The translations under genes were made by a program, and so were the position numbers. A stretch of 64,000 nucleotides of DNA, taken from positions 17,831,468 to 17,895,467 of the forward strand of contig CM051016.1 in NCBI GenBank assembly GCA_027704905.1, read 5' to 3'. Below, in pieces: positions 43,561 through 56,865 of the stretch; position 1 is the stretch's first letter; each line of letters begins with the position of its first letter. Origin of the DNA: Muraenolepis orangiensis. Taxonomy: Eukaryota; Chordata; Actinopteri; Gadiformes; Muraenolepididae. The notes beneath the pieces are model-generated. The model saw only the letters and a list, made by a program, of their open reading frames with translations. It did no database searches and was not told the DNA's origin.

Positions 43561-44339
43561 CGCCTCCCTTTCCCTGTCACACAGCATGTCAAGCTAAGCT
43601 AAGCTAGTAGTGACACGCGTCAATCACCATTGTGATGACAGCCAACATAGAGTGCCAAAAAGTGGATTTACCAACAGTATATTTTAATGTTCTATTATAT
43701 ATAAAGGACATATATAATTAGCTGAAAAACATATTGGTCGAGCTCAGGCCCTTAAATTGTATTATTGTACTGTTGACTTAGACATAACTGTTTAATTGTG
43801 TTTTCAGTGCATAGTTGTAATTAAAATAATGAATTGTATGTCCCTCACTCTAATCAATTTTTTTATTGACAATACAATTATTTTTAAACAGCATATATTC
43901 AGAAAAAAAACTGCACATTATGAGAACGGGACATATTCTTTGACTTTTTTTCTTAAGAAAAATGAATTATGATTATAATTACTCAAAGTTTCTAGCATGT
44001 ATAATCAACCCCTTCCATATTTTTATGAAACTCCAAATATTCACTTGATATTTGGAAATGTAAAAAAAAGAAAAAGACCAACATAACAGGGTGGACAAGA
44101 GGTCTAACAGGGTGGACAAAACACCAACAAATGACAAAACCTTTATGTGATTTAATGAATTTTATTCATTCTAACATGAATACACTTGGTTTATGATGGA
44201 CCAAAGAAGAACTGGAACACAAAAGGAAAATATCTAAATATATATGAATGTGTTGTGCTTGCGTGTGTGCATGTATGTAATAGACTCCTAAAAAAGTAGC
44301 CGACCAAAGTCCAGCCCCATTTGGCTCCAGACCCTGCCC
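43561..44339. other. A/T-rich, no gene seen
   Basis: No credible open frame; only short A/T-rich frames. Confidence 0.4.
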
Positions 44340-46111
<1,772 letters not shown>

Positions 46112-46315
46112 TTGAACTAACTAAAGTTAGCCTTTAGCCTGCCTGTGGTAGCATAATGGCTAGCATGACCTTGAATACTTGATGAGGAATCTTTAATTAT
46201 TCTTTTAAACCCTTTTTTAATCATTCAATTTGATTGATTGAACTCCTCAATGCGTGATGTTCAAACACACATCAAACTCCTCACTTAATAAAAACATTCA
46301 AATCGGATAGTAAGA
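46112..46315. other. No gene seen
   Basis: Spacer between the decayed gene and the next LTR. Confidence 0.4.
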
Positions 46316-46320
46316 GAGGT

Positions 46321-46872
46321 TGTCACAATGGCTATTTACCCTGCTTCCACTAGGGGGCAGCGTCAACCTGCATTTACAATTTCCCCACACCTGCAGCGCA
46401 TGATAATCAGCCGGCCTATTTAAGTCTACCCCGCACACTCACACTTTGCCAGATTGTTCCTTGACTAATGCAAGAGTCTCCAGTTTACCTCCGGACCGAT
46501 TTCCCGTTGCCGACCCTGCCCGCCCTGGACCTGCCCGCCCTGGACCTGTCCGCCCTAGACCTGCCCGCCCTAGACCTGCCCGCCCTGTCTGGTTCCCGAT
46601 CTACCGCCCGTCCCTGACTACGCTTCTGCCTGTCCCTGCCTGGTTCCCGATCTACCGCCTGTCCCTGACTACGCTTCTGCCTGTCCCTGCCTGGTTCCCG
46701 ATCTACCGCCTGTCCCTGACTACGCCTCAGCCTGCCCCGGTTCTGATCACCTGCCTGTCCCCGACTACGTCTCTGCCTGTCCCTGTCTATGTTTGATATT
46801 TATCCCAATAAATACCACTATCTGCCTTTGGTGTCTGTGTGCAGCTCTTGGGTCCAAACCTGTCCCGTGACA
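46321..46872 (+). repeat. Solo LTR with internal minisatellite
   Basis: TGTCACAATG...CCCGTGACA, 552 bp, with duplication GAGGT (46316-46320 and 46873-46877). It has TATTTAAG near 46420 and AATAAA near 46808. About four copies of a ~51-bp unit around TGGTTCCCGATCTACCGCC (46590-46720) give a false open frame. Confidence 0.92.
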
Positions 46873-46877
46873 GAGGT

Positions 46878-47016
46878 AGACAATCGTACAGCCTACCACC
46901 GTTTTGAATTGCCCTCCACTGGTGTGACGTCAGAGTGATGTCAATGAGAATTGTTATTTTTTGTACAATTTTGTTTTATTTTATTAAAAAGAATCTCATT
47001 AAATATATTTTGACCA
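46878..47016. other. Spacer, no gene seen
   Basis: A/T-rich. Confidence 0.4.
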
Positions 47017-48092
47017 GGAAAATGAAATAAAATATTATAAAATATATATTTTTATTATTAAAAATAAAATTGAAAATGTATATGTTTTTATTTGTTTTTA
47101 TTATTTGTATTGAAGTTGAATGAACAGCACTGGGGACATGGCGAAACATCCACTCAGAAGCCCATATCATTGTTCACAGGGACATGCACACACATTTTCA
47201 GGGGCAGGAGCTCAAGTGAGAAAAAGGGCACTTCCCATAATTTATAAAAAAATGTTTTAAATCAAAAGGTTAAGCCAAGCAATATAATACTGAATTGCCT
47301 GAATACATTAATGATCCAATACATTATTAATATTATTATTATTATTATTATTACACTTCCCGCACAAATAACAAAATAACTGCTGTTGACAAGGACTTGG
47401 TTTCAGTGTAACTACAATTCCCTCTTTTCACATATGAGGGTGGGTCGCTGTATCATGTAATGATTAAGATCTATCAGCATACAACAAACTAGTAAAATAA
47501 ATAGTTATTAAATGAGCAGCCAACAATCAAAATTATGAAGTTACTGTTTAAGGCAGGACATTACAGGCAATGTAATGGCAAATGTACCTGTACATTTAGT
47601 TATTTTGGTCTATTTGAGCATTTTCTGCAGCGGCCCCCTCCCTCTGGAACGCCCTCCCTATCCACATCCGCAATGCCAACACCCTTCTGTCCTTTAAAAC
47701 AGCCCTCAAAACCCACCTCTTCACTCTTGCTTTCAACCCATAATTTGTTCTCTGCTTTGTTTTGTTTCTTGTTTTGTTTTGTTGTTTGTTGTGTTTTGTA
47801 TTAGTCTTTATGTTTTCTATTTCCTGTAAAGCGTCTTTGAGCACCTGGAAAAGCGCTATATAAGTCTGATATATTATTATTATTATTATTATTATTTTGC
47901 TTCCATGTCTTCTTTAAAAAATCTATCTATGAATTCATCTATAGATTTAAAGCTAATCTGCATATTTAAACATAACATTTCAGGGGAAAATACTGACTTG
48001 ACGTAAGTAATTATGTGGGGAAGTTGTGAGGTGATATGTTTTGTCTGTTCACCTACAATGCCTTGGTAAATGCATGCAAATTAGCGCATTTT
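47017..48092. repeat. Block alpha, copy 2
   Basis: Aligns with 6973-7830 from AGGAAAATGAAATAAAATAT onward, with an L2-like insertion at 47619. No gene. Confidence 0.85.
47619..47894 (+). mobile_element. L2-like LINE 3' end, 5'-truncated
   Basis: Encodes the typical C-terminal APSLWNALPIHIRNANTLLS-like stretch (frame at 47630-47740) and ends GCGCTATATAAGTCTGATAT followed by (ATT)n. Block alpha copy 1 shows the empty site at about 7592. Confidence 0.75.
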
Positions 48093-48597
48093 AATTAGGC
48101 CTAGTTAACGCCTAATTTCCATATCAATGTGGCGATTGTGATGACGTTATTAGATACACATTTTACTGTATTCACCTGCAGTGTCTCCCCTTAAGTACAG
48201 TACATGTATGCCCATGATAAATTGCCTCAGCTAAACTTTGAGCTAACTATCCATTAGCTAGTTAACTTTATTTGTTTTAGTCTTTTGGCTAATTAGCTGT
48301 AAACTCGAGGCACTGGCAGCTTAGTCATTTGTTCATCACCACTCCTTCAAACAAGCCAAGAAAAGCCGGCATCACATGGGACTGTAAGGTGGGAGGTGCT
48401 GCTACCTGTCTGAAGGGACTGCCTCACTGTCCCACCGCACTGTCTTTGCATCATAAATCATCACAAACATTTAAAAAAAAAATGAACATTGTTACATGTT
48501 ATCAACATGTAACAATCAAGGCGGTGATGTTGAACAGGCCGAACCGAAGGGGCCACCAGAGGGGGTGAGCGCTAGGGTAATTTGCTCTAATGGCTAC
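48093..48597. other. No gene seen
   Basis: Single-copy-looking spacer between block alpha and the B1 unit. The 79-codon frame at 48329 has no motif. Confidence 0.4.
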
Positions 48598-49252
48598 ATT
48601 CATTCGATTTACAGAGATGGTTGCTAAGAAAACGTCATCAAGAGACGGACGAGATCATAAGTGAGACATGATTATATTAGATGTTCACATTGCAGGCAGT
48701 TGGACATCACAGACAGAGAACGCAATACAATAATATACAATTGAATACTATTCAAAGAAAAACAATAATACATGCAATGCAATAGGCCATGCAAACTATA
48801 CAATGCAATACTAGACAATATGGTTCCCCTGCTAATTTTGAGGAAGCCTATACAGTAGGCCTACCCTAATAGTAATTTAGAGGTACACAGTACCATAATA
48901 GTAATTTATGGATTACCTTATTAGTAATTTCGAGGTAGTTCTTTAGAGGAATAGGGTACCCTAATAGTAATTTAAGTGTAATTTAGATTAGATTAGATGG
49001 GTACATAAAAAAAACACAGTGGAAAACGATGGTGTCACAGCACAATTAGTGCATATCAAAACAGAATTAGACAAAATATAATCAAAAAACAATCTAAATG
49101 ATTAGATTATTATCAATACTTGATGTGAATATGTGTTGTTTTTTTAATTACATAAACAAACAATAGGCCTTTATTGTCTTCATTTAATAAAATGTATTGA
49201 CATTTTGGATTTGTTCTGTTCTATTGATGTATGTGGATATGACAGAGCGTGG
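48598..49252 (-). other. 3' flank of B1-like copy 3 with an inserted AT minisatellite
   Basis: 48598-48867 aligns with 23368-23640. Then 48868 to about 49241 is absent from unit 1 and holds several CCCTAATAGTAATTTA-like units, so the 3'-UTR was displaced by about 370 bp. Confidence 0.65.
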
Positions 49253-50274
49253 CTATACACTCCTATCAGATCCCCGCCGGTGATGGTGCTTGGGCTTCCT
49301 GAAGAGGGCGCTGACTTTCTTCCGGAAATACTGCCCGGAGAAAACGTACAGCACCGGGTTCAGGAAGCTGTTAAGGAACGCCACATACACCGAAACCTGG
49401 CCTCCGATATTCAAAGCGTGGCCCCACTGCGTTTCGTCCACAAGGTGGTGTTCCCTCAGTACGTCGAGGAAGTTGAAGACGTGAAAGGGGGCCCAACACA
49501 CCAGGAAAAGCGTCGTCACCGCGAACACCAGGGTCGTGGGCTTCCTGTCGCTGCCTTGGTCAGAACAGACAGTCCTCCTTCTGTTTAAAGCCCTGATCAC
49601 TGCGCCGCTGCAGAACACAATCACCACAACCGGCAAGGCAAAGCCCAGCACGCTGATCACAATCTGGTGGGCTAGTCGCCAGGTAGGACCGTAGCCCAGT
49701 ACACACGATACGGTCCGGGTGTCGGGGACGTAAGTGACCGTGCTGTAAACCAGGATGGGCGTGCTCATGAAAACCCCCCAAAGCCACATGACGACGCAGA
49801 TCACTTTGGCGTACAGCGTGCGCCTCAGCCACCGCGCCCGCATCGTCTGCACCAGCGCCAGGTACCTGTCGACGCTGACCATCGCGATGATGTAAATGCT
49901 TGTGTAGAAATTGACATTGATCGACGACTTCACTATCTTGCACATGGCTTCCCCGTAGAGCCAGACGAAGTGGTGACGGATGTCCATCGCCCAGAACGGG
50001 AGGCTGACCAGGAGGGCGAAGTCGGCCAGCGCCAGGTTCCCGAAGTAGATCTTGGGGACAGTTAGACAGTCTTTCTGGGCCAGGAATACCAGCAGGACGA
50101 AGCTGTTACCCAGAAGTCCTAGCGCACACAAGATATAAACATGTACGGGGGGATGATGTTTCGGACCAGGGTCCATTGCCGATCCTCCCAATCGGTCGGG
50201 TTGGGAAGCGCTGTGCTATTGTCAGACCATGCCTTTGTGGTTGTTGTTATCATGGAAAAGTTAATTGGCTCCAT
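49253..50274 (-). pseudogene. bdkrb1: Bradykinin receptor B1-like copy 3, one 2-nt frameshift
   Basis: From ATG 50274 (after acceptor CTCGTAG) the frame encodes a full N-terminus with NFS and NST sites and enters TM1 at IIPPYMFI. A 2-nt insertion relative to copies 1 and 2 near 50130 then shifts it to an early stop. In the other frame TM1 to the tail is open without a stop (49253 upward), including DRY, ECL2 Cys (VSCVLGYG), CWAPFH and NPVLY. An out-of-frame ATG at 50191 or 50176 could start this long frame, giving a seven-helix protein with a short unrelated N-terminus. The tail Cys of copies 1 and 2 is Ser here. Either a pseudogene, an assembly error or a receptor with a changed N-terminus. 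Confidence 0.8.
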
Positions 50275-50279
50275 TCCCT

Positions 50280-50635
50280 CTACGAGTAAATAAATACAGA
50301 AAATGTGATTATAATGAAAAAGAAAGCCTCTACTTGTGCAATGACAATACATTTGAATCTAATCTAATCTAAAGAAAATCAATGTTGTTTCAATACAAAA
50401 TCTGAACATTCTCTGCAATTGCCTATAATAATAATAATAATAATATAGGTAGCACATAGGCCTATATAGGAATTATGAATAGCCTGATAATAGTAAAGAA
50501 GGCCACTAAAAACAGTCAATTATTTGTATGTAGTCATATTGGCTTAGTATGTAATCATCTATAGTTGTATAGCAAATCACAGTTTAGGGGAATTTACAAC
50601 TCACACTAACCTGATCAATAAATCCAGAAACTTAC
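50280..50635 (-). other. Intron of B1-like copy 3
   Basis: 356 bp from GTAAGTTTC to CTCGTAG, like copy 2. Confidence 0.65.
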
Positions 50636-50705
50636 CTTACAAATAGTCAAGAACAAAAAGTCCTGATGATATTAATAAAATGAATGTGTGTGCGATAGTC
50701 CGAGC
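50636..50705 (-). other. Candidate 5'-UTR exon 1 of B1-like copy 3
   Basis: Same sequence and donor as copies 1 and 2, with a (CA)n tract upstream (50711-50738). It lacks a short TTTAGTCTGAT piece present in copies 1 and 2. Confidence 0.5.
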
Positions 50706-50710
50706 CTTAG

Positions 50711-50738
<28 letters not shown>

Positions 50739-50741
<3 letters not shown>

Positions 50742-51860
50742 TCCTAGATCAAGTTCTGCAGATGGGAGGTTTTGGAGAGGGAGTTCTAGTATACAGAGAC
50801 ACATTCCTCCTACACCCGTACATGTCGTTGATCAACCTGTTTATACACAAGTGGAAACTGGCTTTGTGTGAAAAGTCGTTGAAGGCGAGCTGTGTTAACA
50901 GACCTAACAGACCTTAGATGAGTTTGCTTACCAACCAACCTTTGGGGGCCGGAAACCCACTTCAAGATTTAAGATTCAAGATTTGTATTTGCCATATGCA
51001 ACACGTACAAAGGAACGCTTACTCCCCATTCCCTCCTGCAGTATGAATTTTCTGAAACACTATACTATAAAAAGACAAATACTGTACACAATAAAAATAA
51101 CAATAAGAAGAACACTAAAGTGACTGATGATATGTTCATGTCTTGAATTGTGCAGAAAGCATTTAAAAATATTGTTAAAGTGCCGGTAGTGTAGCAGCAT
51201 CATGAATACAGTGCAGTACATAGTACAGGCTGTAATAAGTCCAGAAAGTCCAGCAAAACTATGATAGTGTATGTAACCAGTGGTGAAGCATCAGGGCCTT
51301 CAAGGTATTCAGAGAAGACCCTGGAACCCTCAGATGAAAAAAAATTTTTTGAATTAATTGTATTAATACAACTTAATAACATTTAAATAAAATGAATAAA
51401 TGAGAATCGTATCTGTGTTTTTGATCTGTTATATCAGAGTTTAACGTTGATTTGTTTGTCTTTCTCGGTCCATGCACTACGCATTTGAGTGGTTTTGTGT
51501 TAGAAAAAAAATTCAACCAATAGGATATTTTTCAGGGTTGCTGGGAAGAATATCCTTCAACCAAAGTACTCACGAATACCTTGGCCCTTAAACTGAATGA
51601 GAGCGTACGTTTGGATTGACAATTTGATCAACCAATCATATATTGGTTTGCAGCCAATGGGCGTATTCTTTCAGATTTCCCCACAGGTTCATAGTACGCT
51701 AGAAGATCCCCGTCCCATTACAGGCTCGAGACAGAGGATCTAGCTTAGTGCAACGTTGGTTTTTTTCTACGTTGGTTTTTTATGTTGAAATGGCAACAGG
51801 TGAAGATGATGTTGTTGCGGAATTGTTGTTAGTACCCTTTTCAAGAAGACCATTCAGTGA
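50739..51860. repeat. Upstream flank of copy 3, duplicated, no gene
   Basis: Aligns with 25098-25790 and 27868-28350 of unit 1 but lacks the two LTR-family insertions found there. Confidence 0.8.
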
Positions 51861-51887
51861 AAAAAATTGTAACGATCCCCGTCACCA

Positions 51888-52095
51888 CTGCATCTGTGGA
51901 AAGGACATTTGCCGCCCTCTAATGGATAAAAACGTATGTGAGGAACAGAACAGGACAATCCCGACTCACTGCATTAGCTTTTATAGCTATTGAAACGCAA
52001 CTTCTTTTGGATCTGAAAAGCAGTGATCGGCTTTATGACCGGGTTATCGAAACATTCATCCAGAAGGACAGGAGAATGGATTTGGTCTTTAAGTG
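51888..52095 (+). pseudogene. hAT transposase C-terminal remnant, more decayed
   Basis: Aligns with 28415-28623; internal indels shift the frame, but the end DRRMDLVFK and stop are intact. Confidence 0.65.
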
Positions 52096-52268
52096 AACAT
52101 CATTGGTGAGTGAGACTAATTTGTCTTTGCTGGTTTTGGCGCAGTGTTGCGTCTCGTTGAGCTGGTTGCATTTTGTTTCCACACACTTGTTGAATGTTTA
52201 GTTAATGGCTGTCTTGAGTTTGTTAAGCATTTAAATTGAGAGTTTTGACTTGATCTTCCTTTGCATCT

Positions 52269-52590
52269 CTTAATGTGAAAAGGCTTAACGTTACTAAGAG
52301 TTACAAAACTGTGATCAATAATCACCAAATTTCTCTAGCATATGTCTTGTCATTAGCCCTTTCACCTGTCAAAATATCTCAACTTAAATTCTACCATTAT
52401 GGACGTTATGTGACATTAAGTGTTTTCCTCTCTATTGAGCCAGTAAGGAAAAGTCTTAACGCAGCTTTATGAGAGGAAAACACTTGTAATGTAACATAAC
52501 TTCCGTAATAGTAGGATTTAGGTTTTGATATTTTGACAGGTGAAAGTGCTAATGACAAGACATATGCCAGAGACATTTGGTGATTATTGG
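52269..52590. repeat. Foldback element, right arm truncated
   Basis: Second copy of 28805-29178. It stops at GTGATTATTGG and is replaced by the sequence adjoining the receptor relic. Confidence 0.8.
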
Positions 52591-52689
52591 CTACGGATTA
52601 TTGGATTATTGGCTATTGGCCCCCCGCCTCCCCCCGCCTCCCCCCGCCTCCCCCCGCCGCCGCCCCCGCCGCTGGGGGAGGATGACAGC

Positions 52690-53100
52690 GGACGGGTGAG
52701 GGCCACGTATCGGTCGGCGCTCACCAGCGTCAGGAACAGCCCGCTGCAGTAGTAGTTCATGCCACGTTGACCACGTTGACCAGCCGGCACATGGCGCCGC
52801 CGAAACGCCAGTGGAAGCCGCCGCCACAGACAGTAGACATTAAGAATAGGTTGGCGGCCACCAGGCGGCCCGGGTAGGTGCCGGCCGCCATGCGGTGCCG
52901 GCACCGGTTCTGCCGACAGGTGGCAGAACACCGAGAGGACGAAGGCATCGCCCGCCACATGCCCACCGCGCAGATGATGGCCATGTAGCCGGGCTGCATG
53001 GCGTGCATCCAGTCCCAGGCTGCGGTGTGGTTGCACCAGCCCTCGGAATCCTGGGAGAGGCTCTCGAAATCCACAGGCCCGCGGGACCGGTTGGAGAACA
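52690..53100 (-). pseudogene. Relic of a third bradykinin-type receptor (TM1 to ICL2)
   Basis: Readable in three frames on the minus strand: HTAAWDWMHAMQPGYMAII (N-terminus to TM1), FVLSVFCHLSA (end of TM1), TYPGRLVAANLFLMSTVCGG (TM2), HWRFGGAMCRLVNVVNV (TM3 start with its Cys), then MNYYCSGLFLTLVSADRYVA with DRY. The order and spacing match bradykinin receptors, but the sequence differs strongly from both the B1-like and B2-like genes here. It is very GC-rich. It stops at 52690 in a C-rich tandem repeat (CCCCCGCCT units), so TM4-TM7 are missing, and several indels are present. It may be the remnant of an older locus member. Confidence 0.75.
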
Positions 53101-53106
53101 GTCATG

Positions 53107-53180
53107 AGAGAGAGAGAGAGAGCGAGAGAGAGAGTTTGTTGCCAAAAGAGAGAGAGAGAGAGAGAGAGAGCTCCGAAAAA
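53107..53180. repeat. (GA)n microsatellite
   Basis: Two GA runs separated by a short spacer. Confidence 0.9.
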
Positions 53181-53540
53181 AGTGCGACGACGTGCGTGTG
53201 TGATTCATACTGTGCAGTGAGAGAATGTAAAGCTTTTTACTGCGTCAACAACAGAGATTAATGTATGCGTGTGGCCCCGGTCTTCATTACTGTAAGACTT
53301 TGACACCGGGTGAGTGGGAGATAATGCGTTTAATGGAGCGTGAGGAGAGAAGCAGACGCTGAACGCTGTGTTATCAGCACAAAGCGCACGCATGCCGTCA
53401 CCTTAAGAGGAAAATGCAGCAACAGACGACCGTCTCTTTTCACTCACACTATCTGGTCCTTCAAAGAGAAACCGACATGCATTCATGTGTAGGCCAATGC
53501 ACAATGCTTTGGCACACACTGCTGTGCACACGAACAAACA
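53181..53540. other. No gene seen
   Basis: Spacer between GA and CA tracts. Confidence 0.4.
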
Positions 53541-53862
53541 CTCTCACACACACACACACACACACACATGAATCAGCACACACAGAGAGACACACACACA
53601 CAAACACAAATACACACACACACACACACACAAAGAAATCAGCACACACACACATCCAGACACACAGAGAGACACACACATACACACACACACACAAATC
53701 AGCACAAACTCACATCCAGACACACAGAGACACACATGAACACACACACACACACACCAATCAGCACACACACATCCAGACACACAGAGACACACATGCA
53801 CACACAAACGGAGTACACATCCACCCACACACATTCGCAAAAACACACACACACACACACCT
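53541..53862. repeat. CA-rich minisatellite built on an ACACATCCAGACACACAG unit
   Basis: At least three units of AATCAGCACACAC...CATCCAGACACACAGAG with (CA)n between them. It yields false Thr/His/Gln frames. The matching tract at 30560-30630 is one breakpoint of the B2-like pseudogene deletion. Confidence 0.9.
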
Positions 53863-54545
53863 CACTTATCACTATAGCACCAATGCACTATAGAGAAGTT
53901 AAAGGAACAAAAGGGGTACAAGCAAAAGCCATTTTCTTGCCTGACTGTTTTTTTTTTGTCCCAAATGTGTTGTACAGACTCTCTCTCGGCAGAATTCCTG
54001 CCTGGCTTTAAAACCCTTCATTTCGGGGACAAAAAAGGGGTGTGCCCGTTGACCACAGTGCTCAGTGACTCAATGTCTGCCCCGGTGAAACTCACAGATG
54101 GAATCATGCATAAAATAGAAATGTGTTGCACTTACAACCCACACACAGGAGGATCAGGACCCGTGTCACCGCTGGAAACGCTTCCAGCAGTTCTTGTTTT
54201 GTAGCTGCACAGCCCACAGACACATTGAGTCACACCAGGGAGATGTTAGTCTAAAGTCTGGGTTGATTATTTTTATTTATTTTTTCAATTTTCATTCTCA
54301 CAACATATGTCGTGTTGTAAAGTTCACTTACATGAAACACCAACATTGGCACAATAGTATATGTTCTATGTACAAAATATATACAGAATACACAATAAAC
54401 AAGTATGTCCTATTGAGAGAATCATTATGCTCTATCTCACAGAATTTATTCAGGATACATAAGTTGATTTGATAATGTCCTTTGTTTTATATGTGACTTA
54501 CCCAACCTTTATTTCTGGGGTAAATGGTACTTCTTAAATATTTGT
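53863..54545 (-). other. 3' flank of the B2-like gene
   Basis: Low-complexity A/T-rich sequence downstream of the stop; no other gene. Confidence 0.5.
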
Positions 54546-55586
54546 TTACGCGAGGGTCTTGAGCGTGGCGGACAGCTGGGAGCGCATGGAGGAGCCCTTG
54601 CCTGTTAGGCTCCGTTTGAACAGTTGTTCGAACACTTCCCGAACCTTCTTCCGGAAGTTCTTTCCCACAATGACGTAGAGCATGGGATTGAGGACGCTGT
54701 TGAAGAAAGCCAGGAAGGTGAAAATCTGGGCGCACACCTCCACCACCGTGGTCAGGGCGCAGGGCAACTTCAGGACTCTGGCCGCCAACAGGACATCCAC
54801 CACGGTGTTGAGGTGGAAGGGAACCCAGCAGACCAGGAAGGCCAGGAGCACGGCCAGCACCAGCCGCGTGGCCTTCCCCTCGGTGCGCTCCGCCTTGAAC
54901 CTCTCCATCGCCCGGTTCTTTCGCAGCGCCCGCACGATCCGCAGGGTGCAGTAGGAGATGACGCAGCCCGGCAGCAAGCAGCCGAACACGGTGGCCGCTG
55001 CGTCGCAGATCAACTGGGTGGTGAAGTCCGGGTAGTCGAGGTTGCAGGCGGTCACGTCGTACTCTTCCACGTACATGCTCCTGCGGTACAGGAGCGTGGG
55101 CATGGTGAGCACCAGCCCCAGGACCCACACCAGCGCGCAGCTCCGCTTGGCCCACTTGGGCCTGCGCATCATGCCGTGCGACATGGGGTGCACTAGCGCC
55201 CCGTAGCGGTCCATGCTCACCAGCACCATGAAGTAGATGCTGCAGTAGGCGTTGATCTTGATGCCCACCACAACCAGAGGGCACAGGAAGGCGGCAAAGG
55301 GCCAGTCAAAGCCGTGTGCCACGTTGACCGCCCAGAAGGGCAGGCAGGACACCAGCACCAGGTCGGCCGCCGCCAGGTTGCTGAGGTAGATCTCAGCCAC
55401 CGTGCACGATGTCTTGTGCAGGCAGAACACCAGCAGGACAAACAGGTTGCCCAGGATGCCCAGCACACTGATGGCCAGGATGTAGTAAGGCTGGACGGTG
55501 TGTATCCAATCCCAGATGTGGTTGTCCACGCATTCGGTGCCGTTTGGGTAGTCTTGGTAGGACGGGTGGCCGGCGGTGGAGTTCAT
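54546..55586 (-). CDS. bdkrb2: Bradykinin receptor B2-like, intact
   Basis: A 346-residue kinin receptor expected at the plasma membrane, coupling to Gq-type signalling as known for the family. The start ATG (55586) follows acceptor TTTCCACAG. Domains: N-terminus with NST/NGT sites and Cys (TECVDN), TM1 LGILGNLFVLLVFCLHK, TM2 EIYLSNLAAADLVLV, Cys at TM3 (FLCPL), DRY (VSMDRYGALV), ECL2 Cys (TACNLDYP), TM6 CWVPFHLN, ECL3 Cys (LPCALT), TM7 NPMLYVIVGKNF, and a Ser/Thr-rich tail for phosphorylation. It keeps both disulfide pairs expected of the family, unlike the B1-like genes. A truncated sister lies at 30639-31341. The gene order B2-B1 on one strand is the vertebrate arrangement. The upstream exon was not found. 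Confidence 0.93.
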   Translation of the reverse strand: MNSTAGHPSYQDYPNGTECVDNHIWDWIHTVQPYYILAISVLGILGNLFVLLVFCLHKTSCTVAEIYLSNLAAADLVLVSCLPFWAVNVAHGFDWPFAAFLCPLVVVGIKINAYCSIYFMVLVSMDRYGALVHPMSHGMMRRPKWAKRSCALVWVLGLVLTMPTLLYRRSMYVEEYDVTACNLDYPDFTTQLICDAAATVFGCLLPGCVISYCTLRIVRALRKNRAMERFKAERTEGKATRLVLAVLLAFLVCWVPFHLNTVVDVLLAARVLKLPCALTTVVEVCAQIFTFLAFFNSVLNPMLYVIVGKNFRKKVREVFEQLFKRSLTGKGSSMRSQLSATLKTLA

Positions 55587-55594
55587 CGGAAAGC

Positions 55595-55778
55595 TGTGGA
55601 AACACGGTGCGGTGTGTGTGAGGTTAAAGGAGCGAGGAGGAGGATGAGCTGGAGGTGTATATCCATCAGAGATACCCTGAACGAATAGAACAATAGAACA
55701 TTGGCTGTAAAGTTAGGACGATGATCTGACTTCTATCTTCTAACTTCTATAGTATACTCAATGTGGCATCAGGGCCAG
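55595..55778 (-). other. Intron/upstream region of the B2-like gene
   Basis: Aligns with 31350-31547 of unit 1. A donor was not located. Confidence 0.5.
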
Positions 55779-55966
55779 TAAGGCCTTCTCTGCTGGCCCA
55801 AACATCATCAGAATATGCTACTGGACAGACTCGGCTTTCAGCATTAGCCTCCATGTCTATAGAAAAGGACTTATTGGTGGAACTGAAACGCACAGATAAA
55901 CTGTACAACAGAGTCATTGAAGTCTTCTTGAGGAAAGAAAGGAGGATGGATTTTGTGTTCAAATAA
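55779..55966 (+). pseudogene. hAT transposase C-terminal remnant
   Basis: The frame reads YATGQTRLSALASMSIEKDL and ends ERRMDFVFK, the ZMYM1-like hAT C-terminus. Confidence 0.75.
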
Positions 55967-56334
55967 TCAGTTGTTTTGGTGAGTACAAAGCATTTATTTT
56001 AAATTTTATTTTTATCCAAGCGATCTTAAAGCTGATAGTTTAACACTCTTAATTATAATTGCGGATTTTTTGATTATACATGCTTCGGAAATATTAATAT
56101 AACTCTCACTCTCACTGAGTCTGAATCAAAGTCATTGTTTCATTTTTCATCTTAATTCTCATATTCGCTAAACAAATATCTCGTTTCAACTTGCTTTTGA
56201 AATTGGTCTGTTTGGTTGGATACATTTTCTATATATATATGCATCTCCTAAGTATAAGTATGTGGACGGTGCGAAAGGGATATATAAAGTTCAAGAGATA
56301 TAACTGTCAATCTATCACGATGAACAACAACAAT
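55967..56334. other. Duplicated flank, no gene
   Basis: Aligns with 32634-33250 and 35110-35334 of unit 1 without the LINE found there. Confidence 0.6.
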
Positions 56335-56415
56335 TAAATTGCTCCGAGTGTGGGTTACCTTGTGGGGTCGAGGTGGACCATGGTCGTCAGCGGGGTTAGA
56401 TCCAGCGGTGTGTTC
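56335..56415 (-). mobile_element. Last ~80 bp of the LINE at 35335-38208
   Basis: GTGGGTTACCTTGTGGGGTC and onward match 35363-35425; the remainder was deleted and replaced by microsatellites. Confidence 0.75.
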
Positions 56416-56525
56416 CCTCTGGGTGCTGAGCTTCAGCTCTGCTTCTCTGCCTCTTCTGCTCCTTCACTCTGGAGAGGAGAGGAAAGGAGACATTGAAGTG
56501 ATGTCACTCATGCTCATGCTAGTCG

Positions 56526-56529
<4 letters not shown>

Positions 56530-56576
<47 letters not shown>

Positions 56577-56601
56577 TCTCTATCTCTCTCTCAACCCACT
56601 C

Positions 56602-56635
<34 letters not shown>

Positions 56636-56800
56636 GCCTGTCTCTGTGTCTATGTCTCTCAACTCAGTATTTTCTCTCTCTCTATGCCTGTCTCTCTGTC
56701 ACTCTGTCTGTCTGTCTCTTTTTCTCTGTCTCTCTCTTTCTCTCTCTCATGCTCTCGCTCTCCTTGTCTCTCCCCCTCTCTCCCCCTCGTTGAACTCATT

Positions 56801-56853
<53 letters not shown>

Positions 56854-56865
56854 GTCTCGCTTTCT
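56530..56865. repeat. (GT)n, (CT)n and (GTCT)n microsatellites
   Basis: GT run 56530-56573, CT runs 56606-56632 and later, (TGTC)n 56799-56838. False Ser/Leu/Cys frames arise here. Confidence 0.95.

Noticed and set aside
46446..46796. 116-codon Pro/Arg-rich ORF
   Set aside because: Lies wholly inside a solo LTR and is produced by its minisatellite.
52584..53105. Single 173-codon ORF as a gene
   Set aside because: It mixes the wrong frame of the receptor relic with a poly-Gly tail from C-rich repeats.
53414..54011. Thr/His/Gln-rich frames of 147-159 codons
   Set aside because: Translation of CA-rich minisatellite; no conserved motif.
54487..55284. 265-codon frame overlapping the B2-like gene
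   Set aside because: Alternative frame of the receptor; the other frame has all family motifs.
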